Positions 7,218 through 17,200 of a stretch of 64,000 nucleotides of DNA are shown piece by piece. The notes below the pieces were generated by a model. The model saw nothing but the letters and a program-made list of their open reading frames with translations. It did not search any database and was not told the DNA's origin. Source of the DNA: Maritimibacter sp. HL-12. Its GTDB lineage: Bacteria > Pseudomonadota > Alphaproteobacteria > Rhodobacterales > Rhodobacteraceae. The stretch lies in contig NZ_FXBQ01000001.1 in NCBI RefSeq assembly GCF_900177545.1, forward strand, positions 3,442,163 to 3,506,162. The letters are read 5' to 3'. A program made the position numbers and the translations under genes. The first letter of the stretch is position 1; each line of letters starts with the position of its first letter.

Positions 7218-9196
7218 TCTGCCGGCACCCCCCCGGGCACGGTTTTTCGCGCCTTCGCCGCCGGGGCGGCGACCCGGTAGCGCCGATCGGAGAGCGAAAG
7301 CAGCCCGCCGAGCGCCATGATGATCGACCCCGCCCAGATCCAGTTGGCGAAAGGCTTGATGAAGGTCCGCACCGCCCAGCCGCCGTTCTCCTGCGGGTCG
7401 CCGATCACGACGTAGACATCGCGCCAGAAGTTGTAGTTGATCGCGGCCTCGGTGGTCGGCATCGCCTGCACCGGGTAGACGCGCTTTTCCGGCCGCAGGG
7501 TCGCGATCAACTCGCCGCCCCGGCGCACGTCCATGATGCCGACGGTCGAGACGTAGTTCGGCCCCTGTTCACGCACCACGTCCTGAAGGGTGATCTCGTA
7601 GCCCGAGGTTTCAAAGGTTTCGCCGATCTGCGCCACCCGGATATCCTCGGTATCCCAGGCCATCAGGCCGGCGACCCCCATGAAGGTGATCCCCAGCCCG
7701 GCATGGGCCGTGGATTTGCCCCAGTCGGCGCGCGGCAGGCGGGCGAGGCGGGCAAGACGGCCCCCGATCGCACCGCGCCCGGTGCGCCCCATCAGGTCGG
7801 TCAACGCGCCCGCCACCAGCCAGGTGCCGAGCAGAAAGCCGACCGGGCCGAGGATCGAACGGTTGGTTTGCAGCGTCCAGACCAGCAGCGCCACCAGCAC
7901 CGCGAGCACCGCTGCGGGCAGGAGCGGGCGCATCGCCCGGCCCAGTCGCGCGCGCTTCCACGGCATCATCGCGCCCACCGGCAGCACGATTGCCAGCACC
8001 ACCATGAACGGCGTGAAGGCCGCCTCGAAGAAGGGCGCGCCGACCGAGAGCTTGCGGTCCATGAAGGCTTCCGCCACCAGCGGCCAGATCGTGCCGATGA
8101 AGACCACGAAGGACGAGACCGCCAGCAGGATGTTGTTGACCACGAGCGCCGATTCCCGGCTCACCATCGAGAACACCCCACGCGCCTCGAGCGCCGCGGC
8201 GCGGAAGGCGTAGAGCATCAGCGCGCCGCCGGTGAAGAAGGCGAGGATGCCGAGGATGTAGACGCCCCGGGTCGGGTCGGAGGCGAAGCTGTGCACGCTG
8301 GTGATGATGCCCGAGCGCACGATGAAGGTGCCGATCAGCGAGAAGCCGAAGGCGAGGATCGCGAGCAGAACCGTCCAGCTTTTGAGCGACTCGCGCTTTT
8401 CCACCACGATCGCCGAGTGCAGCAACGCGGCGGCGAAAAGCCAGGGCATGAAGGAGGCGTTTTCCACCGGGTCCCAGAACCAGAAACCGCCCCAGCCGAG
8501 CTCGTAATAGGCCCACCATGAGCCGAGCGCGATGCCGATGGTGAGGAACACCCAGGCCGCCAGCGTCCAGGGCCGCACCCAGCGCGCCCAGGCGGCATCG
8601 ACCCGGCCCTCGATCAGCGCCGCCACCGCGAAGGAGAACGCCATCGAGAGGCCAACGTAGCCGAGGTAGAGGAACGGCGGGTGGAAGGCGAGGCCCGGGT
8701 CCTGCAACAGCGGATTGAGATCGCGCCCGTCGAAGGGCGGAAATTCAAGCCGCAGGAACGGGTTCGAGGTGAAGATGATGAAGCCGAGGAAGGCCAGCCC
8801 GATCGCGCCCTGCACCGCGAGAACGCGGGCCTTGAGACGCGGCGGCAGCCCCTTCCCGAACCAGACCGCCATCGCCCCGAACAGCGCCACGGTGAGCACC
8901 CAGAGCAGCATCGAGCCCTCGTGGTTCCCCCAGACACCCGAGATCTTGTAGAGCATCGGCTTGTCGGAATGTGAGTTTGCCCAGACCAGATGGAGCGAGA
9001 AATCCGAGGTGACGAAGGCCCAGGTCAGCGCCGAGAAGGAGATCGCGACGAAGGCAAATTGCAGGTTGGCGGCCGGGGCGGCCACGGCCATCCAGCCGGT
9101 CCATCCCTTGTGGGCACCGATGAGCGGCACGATCGTTTGCACGATGGCGACGGCGAGCGCGAGGATCAGCGCGACATGTCCGAGTTCGGTAATCAT
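7214..9196 (-). CDS. ccmF: Heme lyase CcmF
   Basis: A 660-residue multi-spanning inner-membrane protein, the usual length of CcmF. It carries the heme-handling WWD-type motif WGGFWFWDPVEN and the conserved histidine loops (VWGNHEGSMLLW, HPPFLYLGYVG). It takes heme from holo-CcmE and ligates it to apocytochromes with CcmH. The ATG at 9196 (MITELGH) is the family N-terminus; in-frame codons further upstream encode non-conserved sequence. It forms an operon with ccmH. Confidence 0.97.
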   Translation of the reverse strand: MITELGHVALILALAVAIVQTIVPLIGAHKGWTGWMAVAAPAANLQFAFVAISFSALTWAFVTSDFSLHLVWANSHSDKPMLYKISGVWGNHEGSMLLWVLTVALFGAMAVWFGKGLPPRLKARVLAVQGAIGLAFLGFIIFTSNPFLRLEFPPFDGRDLNPLLQDPGLAFHPPFLYLGYVGLSMAFSFAVAALIEGRVDAAWARWVRPWTLAAWVFLTIGIALGSWWAYYELGWGGFWFWDPVENASFMPWLFAAALLHSAIVVEKRESLKSWTVLLAILAFGFSLIGTFIVRSGIITSVHSFASDPTRGVYILGILAFFTGGALMLYAFRAAALEARGVFSMVSRESALVVNNILLAVSSFVVFIGTIWPLVAEAFMDRKLSVGAPFFEAAFTPFMVVLAIVLPVGAMMPWKRARLGRAMRPLLPAAVLAVLVALLVWTLQTNRSILGPVGFLLGTWLVAGALTDLMGRTGRGAIGGRLARLARLPRADWGKSTAHAGLGITFMGVAGLMAWDTEDIRVAQIGETFETSGYEITLQDVVREQGPNYVSTVGIMDVRRGGELIATLRPEKRVYPVQAMPTTEAAINYNFWRDVYVVIGDPQENGGWAVRTFIKPFANWIWAGSIIMALGGLLSLSDRRYRVAAPAAKARKTVPGGVPAE

Positions 9197-9401
9197 GGCG
9201 CGGACAATAGGCACATTCGCGAGCGCCGCCAATCCCGTGCGCGCGGATGTCGCGGATTTGTCATTTGCCGCCGTGGCGGGCGCGCGCTCGGCCGCCTGCG
9301 CGGCCAAGACTTGATGCAGGTTAAGGCAGGCCGCCGGGGCCTGTGTCATGGTCGTGTCGTGGCGGGAAATCACCGGCCACACGACAGGCGTGGAGGGTTC
9401 G

Positions 9402-9854
9402 ATGAAACTGAAACTCAAGACCATCCTTCTGTCCACCGCACTCGCCCTTGCCGCAAGCACGGCGCAGGCGGGCGAATGGGAAGGGCCCTATGCCGGAGCC
9501 TTCCTTGGTTACATCAGCTTTCCGAGCATGATCGCGGGTGTGCAGGCGGGGTATGCCTTCGAGATCGACGAGGGCATCTATCTCGGCCCGGAAGTGGACA
9601 GCTTCTACATCGCCAGCACCGGCGCACTGGCGGGGAGCGCCACGGCGCGACTCGGCGTGGCAGTGTCGGACGAGGTTCTGCTCTACGGGCGTGCCGGCGT
9701 CTTCGGTTTCAGCAGCGGCGCCAGCGGCTGGCTCGCCGGGGGCGGCGCGGAGGTTTCGCTCACCGACAGGGTGTCGCTCTTCGCCGGGGCCGACCGCTAC
9801 GATTGCGGCTGCGTCTACAGAGTGGTGCGCGCGGGCGTGCAGATGAGGTTCTGA
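9402..9854 (+). CDS. Small outer-membrane beta-barrel-like protein
   Basis: A 150-residue protein with a signal peptide (MKLKLKTILLSTALALAAS...AQA) followed by alternating aromatic/glycine strands (YAGAFLGY, ARLGVAV, AGVFGFS) and a terminal phenylalanine (VQMRF), as in BAM-dependent outer-membrane proteins of the OmpA/Opa-like eight-strand type. Two cysteines in YDCGCVY may form a local disulfide. The ATG at 9402 follows GGAGG. It is divergent from ccmF. The function is unknown. Confidence 0.75.
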   Translation: MKLKLKTILLSTALALAASTAQAGEWEGPYAGAFLGYISFPSMIAGVQAGYAFEIDEGIYLGPEVDSFYIASTGALAGSATARLGVAVSDEVLLYGRAGVFGFSSGASGWLAGGGAEVSLTDRVSLFAGADRYDCGCVYRVVRAGVQMRF

Positions 9855-9902
9855 CCGGGCATTGCCGCCCCGCCCCGGGTCCGGCACCGGCGGCAGGGCC
9901 GG

Positions 9903-10307
9903 TCACGGCAGCGCCAGAGCGAGCAGCCCGGCTGCGAGCGACACCCCCACCGGCCAGAGAAAGCTGGCCCCGTGCCAGCCGAAGGACCGGTGGATCACCG
10001 AGAAGTGCAGCACCGCACCGACGATGCAGAACGCCAGCACCGCAAGCAGTGCGCCCGGTGCCTGCCCCGCCCCGACCAACCAGACCGAGCCCGCGAACAG
10101 CCCCCAGCCCAGCCAACTGAAGGCCATGCCGAGGGCCAGCGGCGTGGCCCGCACCGCGTAGAGCCACAGGAAGGTGGCCGCGATCATCAGCGCCATCAGC
10201 GCCATCGCCCCCGTCGCCACCACCAGCACCACCTCGCCGCCAAGCCACACGCGGCCAAGGTGCAGCCCGGCGAGGACGAGGGCGAGTAGCCCGATTGACT
10301 GTCTCAT
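9903..10307 (-). CDS. Four-span membrane protein, last gene of the endolysin-holin cassette
   Basis: A 134-residue hydrophobic protein with about four transmembrane segments (LLALVLAGLHLG, MALMALMIAATFLW, LGMAFSWLGWGLFAG, LLAVLAFCIVGAVL, SLAAGLLALALP). No family is recognised. The ATG at 10307 overlaps the stop of the upstream 45-aa gene by four bases, giving translational coupling in the five-gene cassette. Whether it takes part in lysis or simply shares the transcript cannot be told from sequence. Confidence 0.7.
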   Translation of the reverse strand: MRQSIGLLALVLAGLHLGRVWLGGEVVLVVATGAMALMALMIAATFLWLYAVRATPLALGMAFSWLGWGLFAGSVWLVGAGQAPGALLAVLAFCIVGAVLHFSVIHRSFGWHGASFLWPVGVSLAAGLLALALP

Positions 10308-10441
10308 CGCGCCAGCACCTCCCGCACAACCTTGTCGAGATCCCGCGCCGCGCGGGTGTTGCGGGCCACCGCGCGGGCGAATTTCGGCCCGGCGAGCCAA
10401 GCCCGCAGCCGGCGCGCCCAGCGTCTCACGCGCGCCGTCAT
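10304..10441 (-). CDS. 45-residue highly basic small protein
   Basis: MTARVRRWARRL opens a 45-residue protein with about a dozen arginines and lysines and amphipathic helical character. Four-base overlaps join it to the genes on both sides (ATGA at 10438-10441 and at 10304-10307), which is the main evidence that it is translated. It might bind the membrane surface or nucleic acid; no family recognised. Confidence 0.6.
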   Translation of the reverse strand: MTARVRRWARRLRAWLAGPKFARAVARNTRAARDLDKVVREVLAR

Positions 10442-10632
10442 AGCCCCGGTCTCCCGGCTTGCGGCAGCCGCTCGCGGATGATCGTGGTGATCTCGATCAG
10501 GATCGCGGAATTCTTGTCGAGCACGGCGCGGGTGGCCTGATCTTTCTGCAGGTCGCGCCAGAGCAGGTAGAACACCAGAAGCACCCAGGGGCCGTGCTCG
10601 GTCAGCGCGGCTACGAAGAAATCGCCGCTCAT
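10438..10632 (-). CDS. 64-residue single-span membrane protein of the lysis cassette
   Basis: An N-terminal transmembrane helix (TEHGPWVLLVFYLLW) followed by a charged helical tail with a possible short coiled coil (KDQATRAVLDKNSAILIEI). The size and topology resemble accessory proteins beside phage holins (pinholin, antiholin or spanin-like), but no specific match is claimed. Its start overlaps the holin stop by four bases. Confidence 0.68.
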   Translation of the reverse strand: MSGDFFVAALTEHGPWVLLVFYLLWRDLQKDQATRAVLDKNSAILIEITTIIRERLPQAGRPGL

Positions 10633-11168
10633 CGACCATCGCCGCGCCAATCGGCCAGCGCCGGGTTGGGATCGTCCGAGGCGCGCGCGCCGGCGTCGAG
10701 CGCCTGGAGCGCGCCGATGTTGCGCACCACGGTGCCGGTGCGGTTCATGGTCTCGGCCAGCGAGCGTTGAAACTCCTGCCCCTTGAGCTGGTGGCGGGCA
10801 CCGAAATAGAAGCTCACGATCGCCCCCATCAGCCACCACAGCGGTTCGGGCACGAGCTGGATGCCCTGCATCCGCGCGGCGAACCAGACCGGATCGACCA
10901 TCGCCGCCACGAAGAGCCCGAGCGTGCCAAGCGCCAGCGCCGGGCGCGGAAGCCGGTTCACCCCGTCGATGAAGCGGTCGAACAGCCCCTTGTGCGGCCG
11001 GGCGAACTCGCCGGCAAACTGCCCCAGCGCCGCCGCCCGCCACGCCGCCTCGCGTTCCGCCCCCGCCTCGCTGTTTTCCATGAAGATCCCGGCGGTCTCG
11101 CGCACCACGTTGCGCCCGCCGCCGAACAGCGCGCCGACCATCGCCGCCACCCCGGTGCTCAGCCCCAT
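10629..11168 (-). CDS. Holin family protein (3TM type)
   Basis: A 179-residue protein with an N-terminal glycine-rich segment, a charged central part and C-terminal hydrophobic helices (ALALGTLGLFVAAMVDPVWF, LVPEPLWWLMGAIVSFYFGARH) that match the Holin_3TMs architecture. Holins permeabilise the inner membrane to release an endolysin. The start overlaps the endolysin 3' end by ten bases, so the pair is coupled. No phage structural genes are nearby. Confidence 0.82.
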   Translation of the reverse strand: MGLSTGVAAMVGALFGGGRNVVRETAGIFMENSEAGAEREAAWRAAALGQFAGEFARPHKGLFDRFIDGVNRLPRPALALGTLGLFVAAMVDPVWFAARMQGIQLVPEPLWWLMGAIVSFYFGARHQLKGQEFQRSLAETMNRTGTVVRNIGALQALDAGARASDDPNPALADWRGDGR

Positions 11169-11770
11169 GCCGCCACCCGGGCTTGGTGCTCGGCCTCGGT
11201 GAGGTGGAACCTCGGCGAGATGAAGGCCTCGGCGCGCAGGATCCAGCCGCCCTTGCCGCCGTCGCGGCGGAGGGCGTATTTGCGGCTCGCCGGGCGGCCG
11301 TCGGCCAAACGGTAATAATAATTGCGCCGGGCGATGCCGTAGGCGTCGGCGATGTGGCCCGGTGCCTCGGCCGCGGCACGCTGCGCCGCCGCCACCGTCT
11401 GCGGCCCGATCGCCCCGTCCACCGTTACCGGGTGGCCCATCTCCACCAGCAGCCGTTGCAGGATGCGCACCGCGTTGGCCCCTGCGTTCACATGCATGTC
11501 GAACACCGAAGGCTGGAGCGCCTCGGGCAGCCGGGCGATGCCGGGACGGTGGAAGTAATGCTCGATGAAAATGTCGCGCGCCTGGTCGCGGCTGAGCCGC
11601 TTCACGTCTTCAGGCGTCACCTGCCCGTCGCCGTCGAGATCTCGCCCGAGCGCGCGCATCGTGTGGATCGTCACGCCGAAGTTGGTGGCACCACCGGGAT
11701 CGTCGGGATCGTTGACGTAACCGCCTTCGCGGTCGAGAATCTCGTCGGCGATGTCGCGGATGGAAAGCAT
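11159..11770 (-). CDS. GH108-family endolysin with peptidoglycan-binding domain
   Basis: A 203-residue lysozyme-like muramidase. The glycoside hydrolase 108 signature EGGYVNDPDDPGGATNFG carries the catalytic glutamate near residue 17. The C-terminal half (VDGAIGPQTVAAAQ onward) is a peptidoglycan-binding repeat. There is no signal peptide, so export depends on the downstream holin. It heads a five-gene cassette inserted between ccmE and ccmF. From memory, Rhodobacter capsulatus uses an isolated endolysin-holin pair of this kind to release its gene transfer agent; orthology here is an inference. The ATG at 11770 was preferred to a TTG 30 bases upstream. Confidence 0.88.
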   Translation of the reverse strand: MLSIRDIADEILDREGGYVNDPDDPGGATNFGVTIHTMRALGRDLDGDGQVTPEDVKRLSRDQARDIFIEHYFHRPGIARLPEALQPSVFDMHVNAGANAVRILQRLLVEMGHPVTVDGAIGPQTVAAAQRAAAEAPGHIADAYGIARRNYYYRLADGRPASRKYALRRDGGKGGWILRAEAFISPRFHLTEAEHQARVAAWG

Positions 11771-11774
11771 GGCC

Positions 11775-11798
11775 GCCCCCGTTGTTGAAACCGGGGGC
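11775..11798 (-). promoter_or_regulatory. Hairpin covering the endolysin Shine-Dalgarno
   Basis: GCCCCCG and CGGGGGC form a 7-bp GC stem with a ten-base loop, ending four bases before the endolysin ATG. The 3' arm includes the only G-rich Shine-Dalgarno candidate, so folding would hide it. No T-run follows, which argues against a terminator. Confidence 0.45.
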
Positions 11799-11849
11799 AA
11801 GCCTCATCGCTCGATGTTAACGCCGGTGAAACCGGGCGCGCGGCGCGCC

Positions 11850-12320
11850 TCAGGAGCCGGTTTCGTCCGCCGCCGTCGGGTCCTTGTAGAGCCCGTCTTC
11901 CTTGAGCGAATCGAGCACTTCCTTGGGCATGTAGGTCTCGTCGTGCTTGGCGAGGATCTCCGAGGCCTGGAACACGCCATCGACGTAGGTGCCGGTGCCG
12001 ATCATGCCCTGGTTCTCGCTGAACAGGTCCGGCAGGATTCCGGTGAACACCACCGGCACCGACTCCGCGCCGTCGGTCACGATGAAGCGCACCGTTTCGC
12101 TCTGGCCACGCTCGATCGAGCCCGCCTCCACCAGCCCGCCAATGCGGAACACCTCGTTCGGCGCGGGCGGTTCGGCAATGATCTGGCTCGGATCGCGGAA
12201 GTAGTTGATCCCGTCCTTGAAGGCGTAGCCGATCAGACCCGCCGCAATCCCCAGTGCAACGAATGCCAGAATAACGATCTGGATACGCCGTTGTTTCTTC
12301 AGGCCTTTCATACCAGCCAT
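11850..12320 (-). CDS. ccmE: Periplasmic heme chaperone CcmE
   Basis: A 156-residue membrane-anchored OB-fold protein. The N-terminal signal anchor spans about residues 13-33. The heme-attachment motif HDETYMP has the covalent-linkage histidine His126 and the axial ligand Tyr130. CcmE accepts heme from CcmC and passes it to CcmF. GAGGAGG precedes the start. It is separated from ccmF-ccmH by the endolysin cassette and the beta-barrel gene. Confidence 0.97.
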   Translation of the reverse strand: MAGMKGLKKQRRIQIVILAFVALGIAAGLIGYAFKDGINYFRDPSQIIAEPPAPNEVFRIGGLVEAGSIERGQSETVRFIVTDGAESVPVVFTGILPDLFSENQGMIGTGTYVDGVFQASEILAKHDETYMPKEVLDSLKEDGLYKDPTAADETGS

Positions 12321-12330
12321 GTGATCCTCC

Positions 12331-13359
12331 TCACGGGAACACCGGGGCCAGCATCAGCCCGGTGGTTTCATCTTCGCCCAACATCAGGTTCGCGTTCTGC
12401 ACCGCCTGCCCCGACGACCCCTTGGTGAGGTTGTCGAGCGTCGAGACGATCAGCGCGCGGTTCTCCTTGCGATCCGGGATAACACCGATGTGGCACAGGT
12501 TCGACGCGGTAACATGTCCCATCCCCGGCGCGCGCCCGAACGGCAGAACGGTGATGAAGGGCTCGTCGGCATAGGTTCGCGCGAGCGCCGCGTGAATCGC
12601 CTCCGGGTCGCCCTCGACGTAGCAATCGGCAAGGATGCCCCGGCTCGCCGGCACGAGGTGCGGGGTGAAGACGATCTCCACCGGCCGCCCGGCCAGCAAC
12701 GCGAATTCCTGGTCGAACTCGCCGAGGTGGCGGTGCTTGCCACCTTGCGCATAGCCCTCCACGTTGGTCGATCGCTCGGCAAAGAGCATGTTTTCCTTGA
12801 GCGACCGCCCGGCCCCGCTGACGCCGTTCTTGAGATCGCAGATGATCCGGTCGAGGTCGATAAGCCCCTGCCCGATCAGCGGGCGCAGCGCATATTGCAC
12901 CGTGGCCGCGTTGCAGCCGGTCCCCGCCACGAGGCGCGCATCGCGGATCTCGTCGCGGTAGAATTCGGTGAGGCCATAGACGGCCTCTTTTTGCAACTCG
13001 GGCGCCACATGCGGCTGGCCATACCATTTTTCATAGGCCGCAGGATCGCGCAGGCGGAAGTCGGCACCAAGATCGACCACCTTCACCGAGCGCGGCAGAT
13101 CGCGCACCAGCGCCTGGCTCAAGCCATGCGGCAGCGCGGCAAAGACGAGATCGACGCCGGAAAAGTCGATCTCCTCCATCTTCACCAGCGCCGGCAGGTC
13201 GAGATGGGCAAGATGGGGGTAGACATCGCCCATCCGCATCCCCGCCTTGCGGTCGGCCGAAAGCGCGACGATCTCCATCGTTGGATGGGTGGCGATGATC
13301 CTCACCAGTTCCGCCCCGGTGTATCCCGAGGCGCCGAGGATGGCGATCTTGTGACTCAT
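12331..13359 (-). CDS. argC: N-acetyl-gamma-glutamyl-phosphate reductase
   Basis: A 342-residue NADPH-dependent enzyme of arginine biosynthesis that reduces N-acetylglutamyl phosphate to the semialdehyde. Visible are the Rossmann start [14 protein letters not shown], the active-site [12 protein letters not shown] with nucleophile Cys149 and the conserved [10 protein letters not shown]. The ATG at 13359 gives the canonical [10 protein letters not shown] start; in-frame codons upstream are not conserved. It lies between ccmE and murI on the same strand. Confidence 0.97.
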   Translation of the reverse strand: MSHKIAILGASGYTGAELVRIIATHPTMEIVALSADRKAGMRMGDVYPHLAHLDLPALVKMEEIDFSGVDLVFAALPHGLSQALVRDLPRSVKVVDLGADFRLRDPAAYEKWYGQPHVAPELQKEAVYGLTEFYRDEIRDARLVAGTGCNAATVQYALRPLIGQGLIDLDRIICDLKNGVSGAGRSLKENMLFAERSTNVEGYAQGGKHRHLGEFDQEFALLAGRPVEIVFTPHLVPASRGILADCYVEGDPEAIHAALARTYADEPFITVLPFGRAPGMGHVTASNLCHIGVIPDRKENRALIVSTLDNLTKGSSGQAVQNANLMLGEDETTGLMLAPVFP

Positions 13360-13412
13360 GAAGCCCTCGTTGTCTTGGGTCTGCATATGGGGTCGCTCGG
13401 GCATCCGCGCAA

Positions 13413-14225
13413 TCAGGCGGCCTCGAAGGTGATCTTGCGGCGCAGGAACTGGGTGGCGCGGTCGCTCACCCGGCGCGGATCGCCGGTGGTGAGAAACTTC
13501 GCCGCCTCACCCTTGCCCTTCATCTGGGGATGACGACCGAGGTAATGGGCAAGGCTCTCCGCCACCAGGCTGGCCTGGCTGTAAACACTTACCTCGGCCC
13601 CGAGCGCATCCTGGAACACGTCTTCCATCAGCGGATAATGCGTGCAGCCCAGCACCGCCGCCTCCGGGGTCGGCATCTTGCGCTTGAGCGCATCGACGTG
13701 GGAGCGCACGAGGGCTTCGGCAAGGATCATGTCGCCCTCCTCGATGGCATCGACCACCCCGCCGCAGGCCTGCGCCTCCACGTCCACCCCGATGGCGCGG
13801 AACGCCAGTTCGCGCTGGAAGGCGCGGCTCGCAACCGTCGCGGGCGTGGCAAACAACGCCACGTGCTTCACCGCCACCTCGCGCGGCGGCGAATTGTCGC
13901 CCCAGTCGCGCTCGGTCAGCGCCTCGATCAACGGCACGAAGACGCCGAGCACCCGTTTTCCCGGCGGCAGCCAGCTTTCCTGCATCCGGCGCAGGGCGGC
14001 GGCCGAGGCGGTGTTGCAGGCGAGAATCACCAGGTCGCAACCTTCCTCCCAGAGCCGCTCCACCGCGGCGGTGGTGAGCTTGAAGATGTCATCGGCATCG
14101 CGCACGCCGTAGGGCGCATGGGCGTTGTCGCCGAAATAGACGAAGGGCACATCCGGCAGGCGCCTGGTCAGCGCATCGTAAACCGTCAGCCCGCCCAGAC
14201 CAGAATCGAAAACCCCTACCGCCAT
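13413..14225 (-). CDS. murI: Glutamate racemase
   Basis: A 270-residue cofactor-independent racemase making D-glutamate for peptidoglycan. The two catalytic cysteines lie in ACNTAS (Cys70) and in GCTHYPL near residue 190. The N-terminal [14 protein letters not shown] and [11 protein letters not shown] are family signatures. Confidence 0.97.
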   Translation of the reverse strand: MAVGVFDSGLGGLTVYDALTRRLPDVPFVYFGDNAHAPYGVRDADDIFKLTTAAVERLWEEGCDLVILACNTASAAALRRMQESWLPPGKRVLGVFVPLIEALTERDWGDNSPPREVAVKHVALFATPATVASRAFQRELAFRAIGVDVEAQACGGVVDAIEEGDMILAEALVRSHVDALKRKMPTPEAAVLGCTHYPLMEDVFQDALGAEVSVYSQASLVAESLAHYLGRHPQMKGKGEAAKFLTTGDPRRVSDRATQFLRRKITFEAA

Positions 14226-14293
14226 GTTTCGCCCTCTTGGAATAACGGCTCGGTTCTACGATCAAACCCGGGGCGATGCCAGCAAAAGCGGCG

Positions 14294-17200
14294 TCACTCG
14301 GCGGCGCGTGCCACGGCGTCTGAGCCCGTCCGCAAGGTGTCGAGCAACTCGGCCCGGCGCCGCGCCGCCGCCGCGGCATTGGCGGCCTTGACCGGACCGA
14401 AGCCGCGGATCGTGAGCGGCAGCCGGGCCAGTTCCCGCGCCGCCGCCTCGGTTTCGGGCGTGAGCCGGGCAAACACCTCGGCCATGTCGGCCTCGTATTG
14501 GCGAATAAGCGCGCGTTCCATCCGCCGCTCGGTGGCATGGCCGAACGGATCGAAGGGCGTGCCGCGCAGCGCGCGCAGCCGCGCGAGCCCCGCCATCACC
14601 GGCCGGATCCACGGCCCGAAAGCGCGCTTTTTCGGCCGTCCGTCGGGGCCGGGGCGCGAGAGCAGCGGCGGTGCCATGTGGTATGTCAATTCCAGATCGC
14701 CCTCGAAGGCCGCCGCTGCCTGCGCGCGGGTCTCCTGCATCAGCCGGGCCACCTCGTATTCGTCCTTGTAGGCCAGCGCCTTGTGATACCCGAGCGCCAC
14801 AGCCTCGCGAAGCACCTCGGGCGCGGCATCCACAAGCGCCCGGTAGCGCCGGGCCAGCTTCTCGCCCTGGTAGGCCACGAGGTGCGCCTCGCGAAAGGCG
14901 ATGCGCTCGGCGAGGGTTCGGGGCTCCTCGACCACCTGCCCGCCGATGTGCCGCGCCGCCTCGCCAGGGTGGAGCACTGCCCAGCGACCGAGATCGAAGG
15001 CGCGCCGGTTGGCCTCCACCGCCTGCCCGTTCAGCCTGATCGCATCGAAGATCGCCGCCCGGCCCACCGGCACCAGACCCGTCTGCCAGGCCGCGCCGAG
15101 CACCATCATGTTGGAATAGATGCTGTCGCCCAGAAGCGTGCGGGCCAGTTCGCTGGCGTCGAAGAGCCGCAGCCGATCCTTGAGACGCGCCTCAAGAGCG
15201 AGCCCCAAGCCTTTCGCAGGTATGCGGAATTCCGGATCGCGAGTGAAGGCCCCGGTGATCTTCTCGTGCCCGTCCACCACCGCGCCGCTGCGCCCCGTCT
15301 GCAACAGCGCGAGCGTGGCGGGGCTGGCCGAAACCACGAGATCGCCGCCGATCAGGGCATCGGCCTCGCCGGTGGCCACCCGGATCGCGGTGATCTCCTC
15401 GGGCCGGGCAGCGATGCGCAAATGCACCGTCACCGCGCCGCCCTTCTGGGCGATCCCGGTCATGTCGATCAGCGCGGCCCCCTTGCCCTCGATATGCGCC
15501 GCCTGCGCCAGCACCGCGCCGATGGTCACCACCCCGGTGCCGCCCACGCCCGTGATGATCGTGTTCCAGGTGCCTGAAAAGGCGGGAAATTCCGGCTCCG
15601 GCATCTCGGGTAACGCGATCTCGGCGGACGCCTCGCCGCGCGGCTTGCCGCCTTCCACCGTCACGAAGGAGGGGCAGAACCCGTTGAGACAGGAGAAATC
15701 CTTGTTGCAGGCGGATTGGTCCACCGCCCGTTTGCGGCCCAGTTCCGTCTCCACCGGCACGATCGCCACGCAGTTCGACTGCACCCCGCAATCGCCGCAG
15801 CCCTCGCAGATGTCGGGGTTGATGAACACCCGGGTGTCGGGGTCGGGAAAGGCTCCGCGCTTGCGCCGCCTGCGCTTCTCGGCGGCGCAGGTCTGAAGGT
15901 AAAGAAGAACCGTCACCCCATTGATTTCGCGCAGTTCTTTCTGAACCACGTCCAGCTCGTCGCGGGGCCTGCGCGCCACATCCCGCGGGAAGGCGGAAAG
16001 GTCGATCTCCTCCTTGGGGTCATGCACCAGCACCACCCGCGCGGCCCCTGCCGCCACCATCTCGGCGGCCACCTTCTGCGGATCGAGCCCGCCGTCGTTG
16101 GCCTGCCCCCCGGTCATCGCCACCGCGTCGTTGTAGAGGATCTTGTAGGTCGCGTTCACGCCCGCCGCGATGGCCGCGCGGATCGCCATGATCCCGGAGT
16201 GGTTATAGGTGCCGTCGCCGATGTTGACGAACACGTGGGGGCGGCTGGAGAACGGTGCCTCGCCGATCCAGTTCGCCCCCTCACCGCCCATCTGGGTGAA
16301 GCCCTCGGTTTCGCGGTCCATGAATTGCACGAGGTAATGGCAGCCGATCCCGGCATAGGCCCGGCTGCCCTCGGGCACCTTGGTGGAGGTGTTGTGCGGG
16401 CAGCCCGCGCAGAAATAGGGCAGCCTCGCGGCCAGCGCCGCGCCGTTGTCGGCCCGGCGGCTCTCGGCCAGCCGCGCGCGCGCGGCGGCAATCGCCTCGG
16501 TCTCGCGGCTTTCCGCTTCGAGCAACGCGCCGATCTTCTCGCCGATCATCACCGGGTCGAGCACGCCGTGGGCGGGGAAAAGCTCCGCCCCCGCCCCGTC
16601 GCGCGCGCCCAGCACGCGCAGGCCCGGCGTGCCGAACAGGAGGTCCTTCACCTGCCCCTCGATCACCTTGCGCTTTTCCTCGACGCAGACGATCAACTCC
16701 AGCCCCTCGGCCCATTCGGCAAAGCTTTCCCGGTCGAGCGGCCAGACCTGCCCCACCTTGTAAGCCGTCACCCCGAGCCGCTCCGCCTCCGCCGCGCCGA
16801 TCCCGAGAAGCTCCAGCGCATGGGCGAGATCGAGCCACGACTTGCCCGCCGCCACGAAGCCGATCTTCGCGCCGGGTTTGCCCAGCATCCGCCGGTCGAT
16901 CCGGTTGGCACGGGCGAAGGCCTCGGCGGCGGGGATCTTGTGGGCATGCAGGCGCGGCTCCTGAGGCACCCGGTCGTCGACCAAGCGGATGTTCAGCCCG
17001 CCCTCGGGCATGGCGACATCCGGGGTGACGAAGCCCATCCGGTCGACCCGGCCATCGACAACGGCGGTGCTCTCCACCGTGTCCTTGATCAGCTTCAGCC
17101 CGACCCAGAGTCCGGCAAAGCGGCTGAGCGCCCAGCCGTAGAGCCCGTAATCGAGCACCTCCTGCACGCCCGCGGGGCTGAGCACCGGCATCCCGGCGTC

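Noticed and set aside
10304-11770. Complete prophage around the endolysin
   Set aside because: Flanking genes are ccm housekeeping genes; no integrase, capsid, tail or attachment repeats are visible.
13530-14771. 413-codon plus-strand frame across murI
   Set aside because: Antisense to intact murI and the 3' part of the oxidoreductase gene, with low-complexity Arg/His translation.
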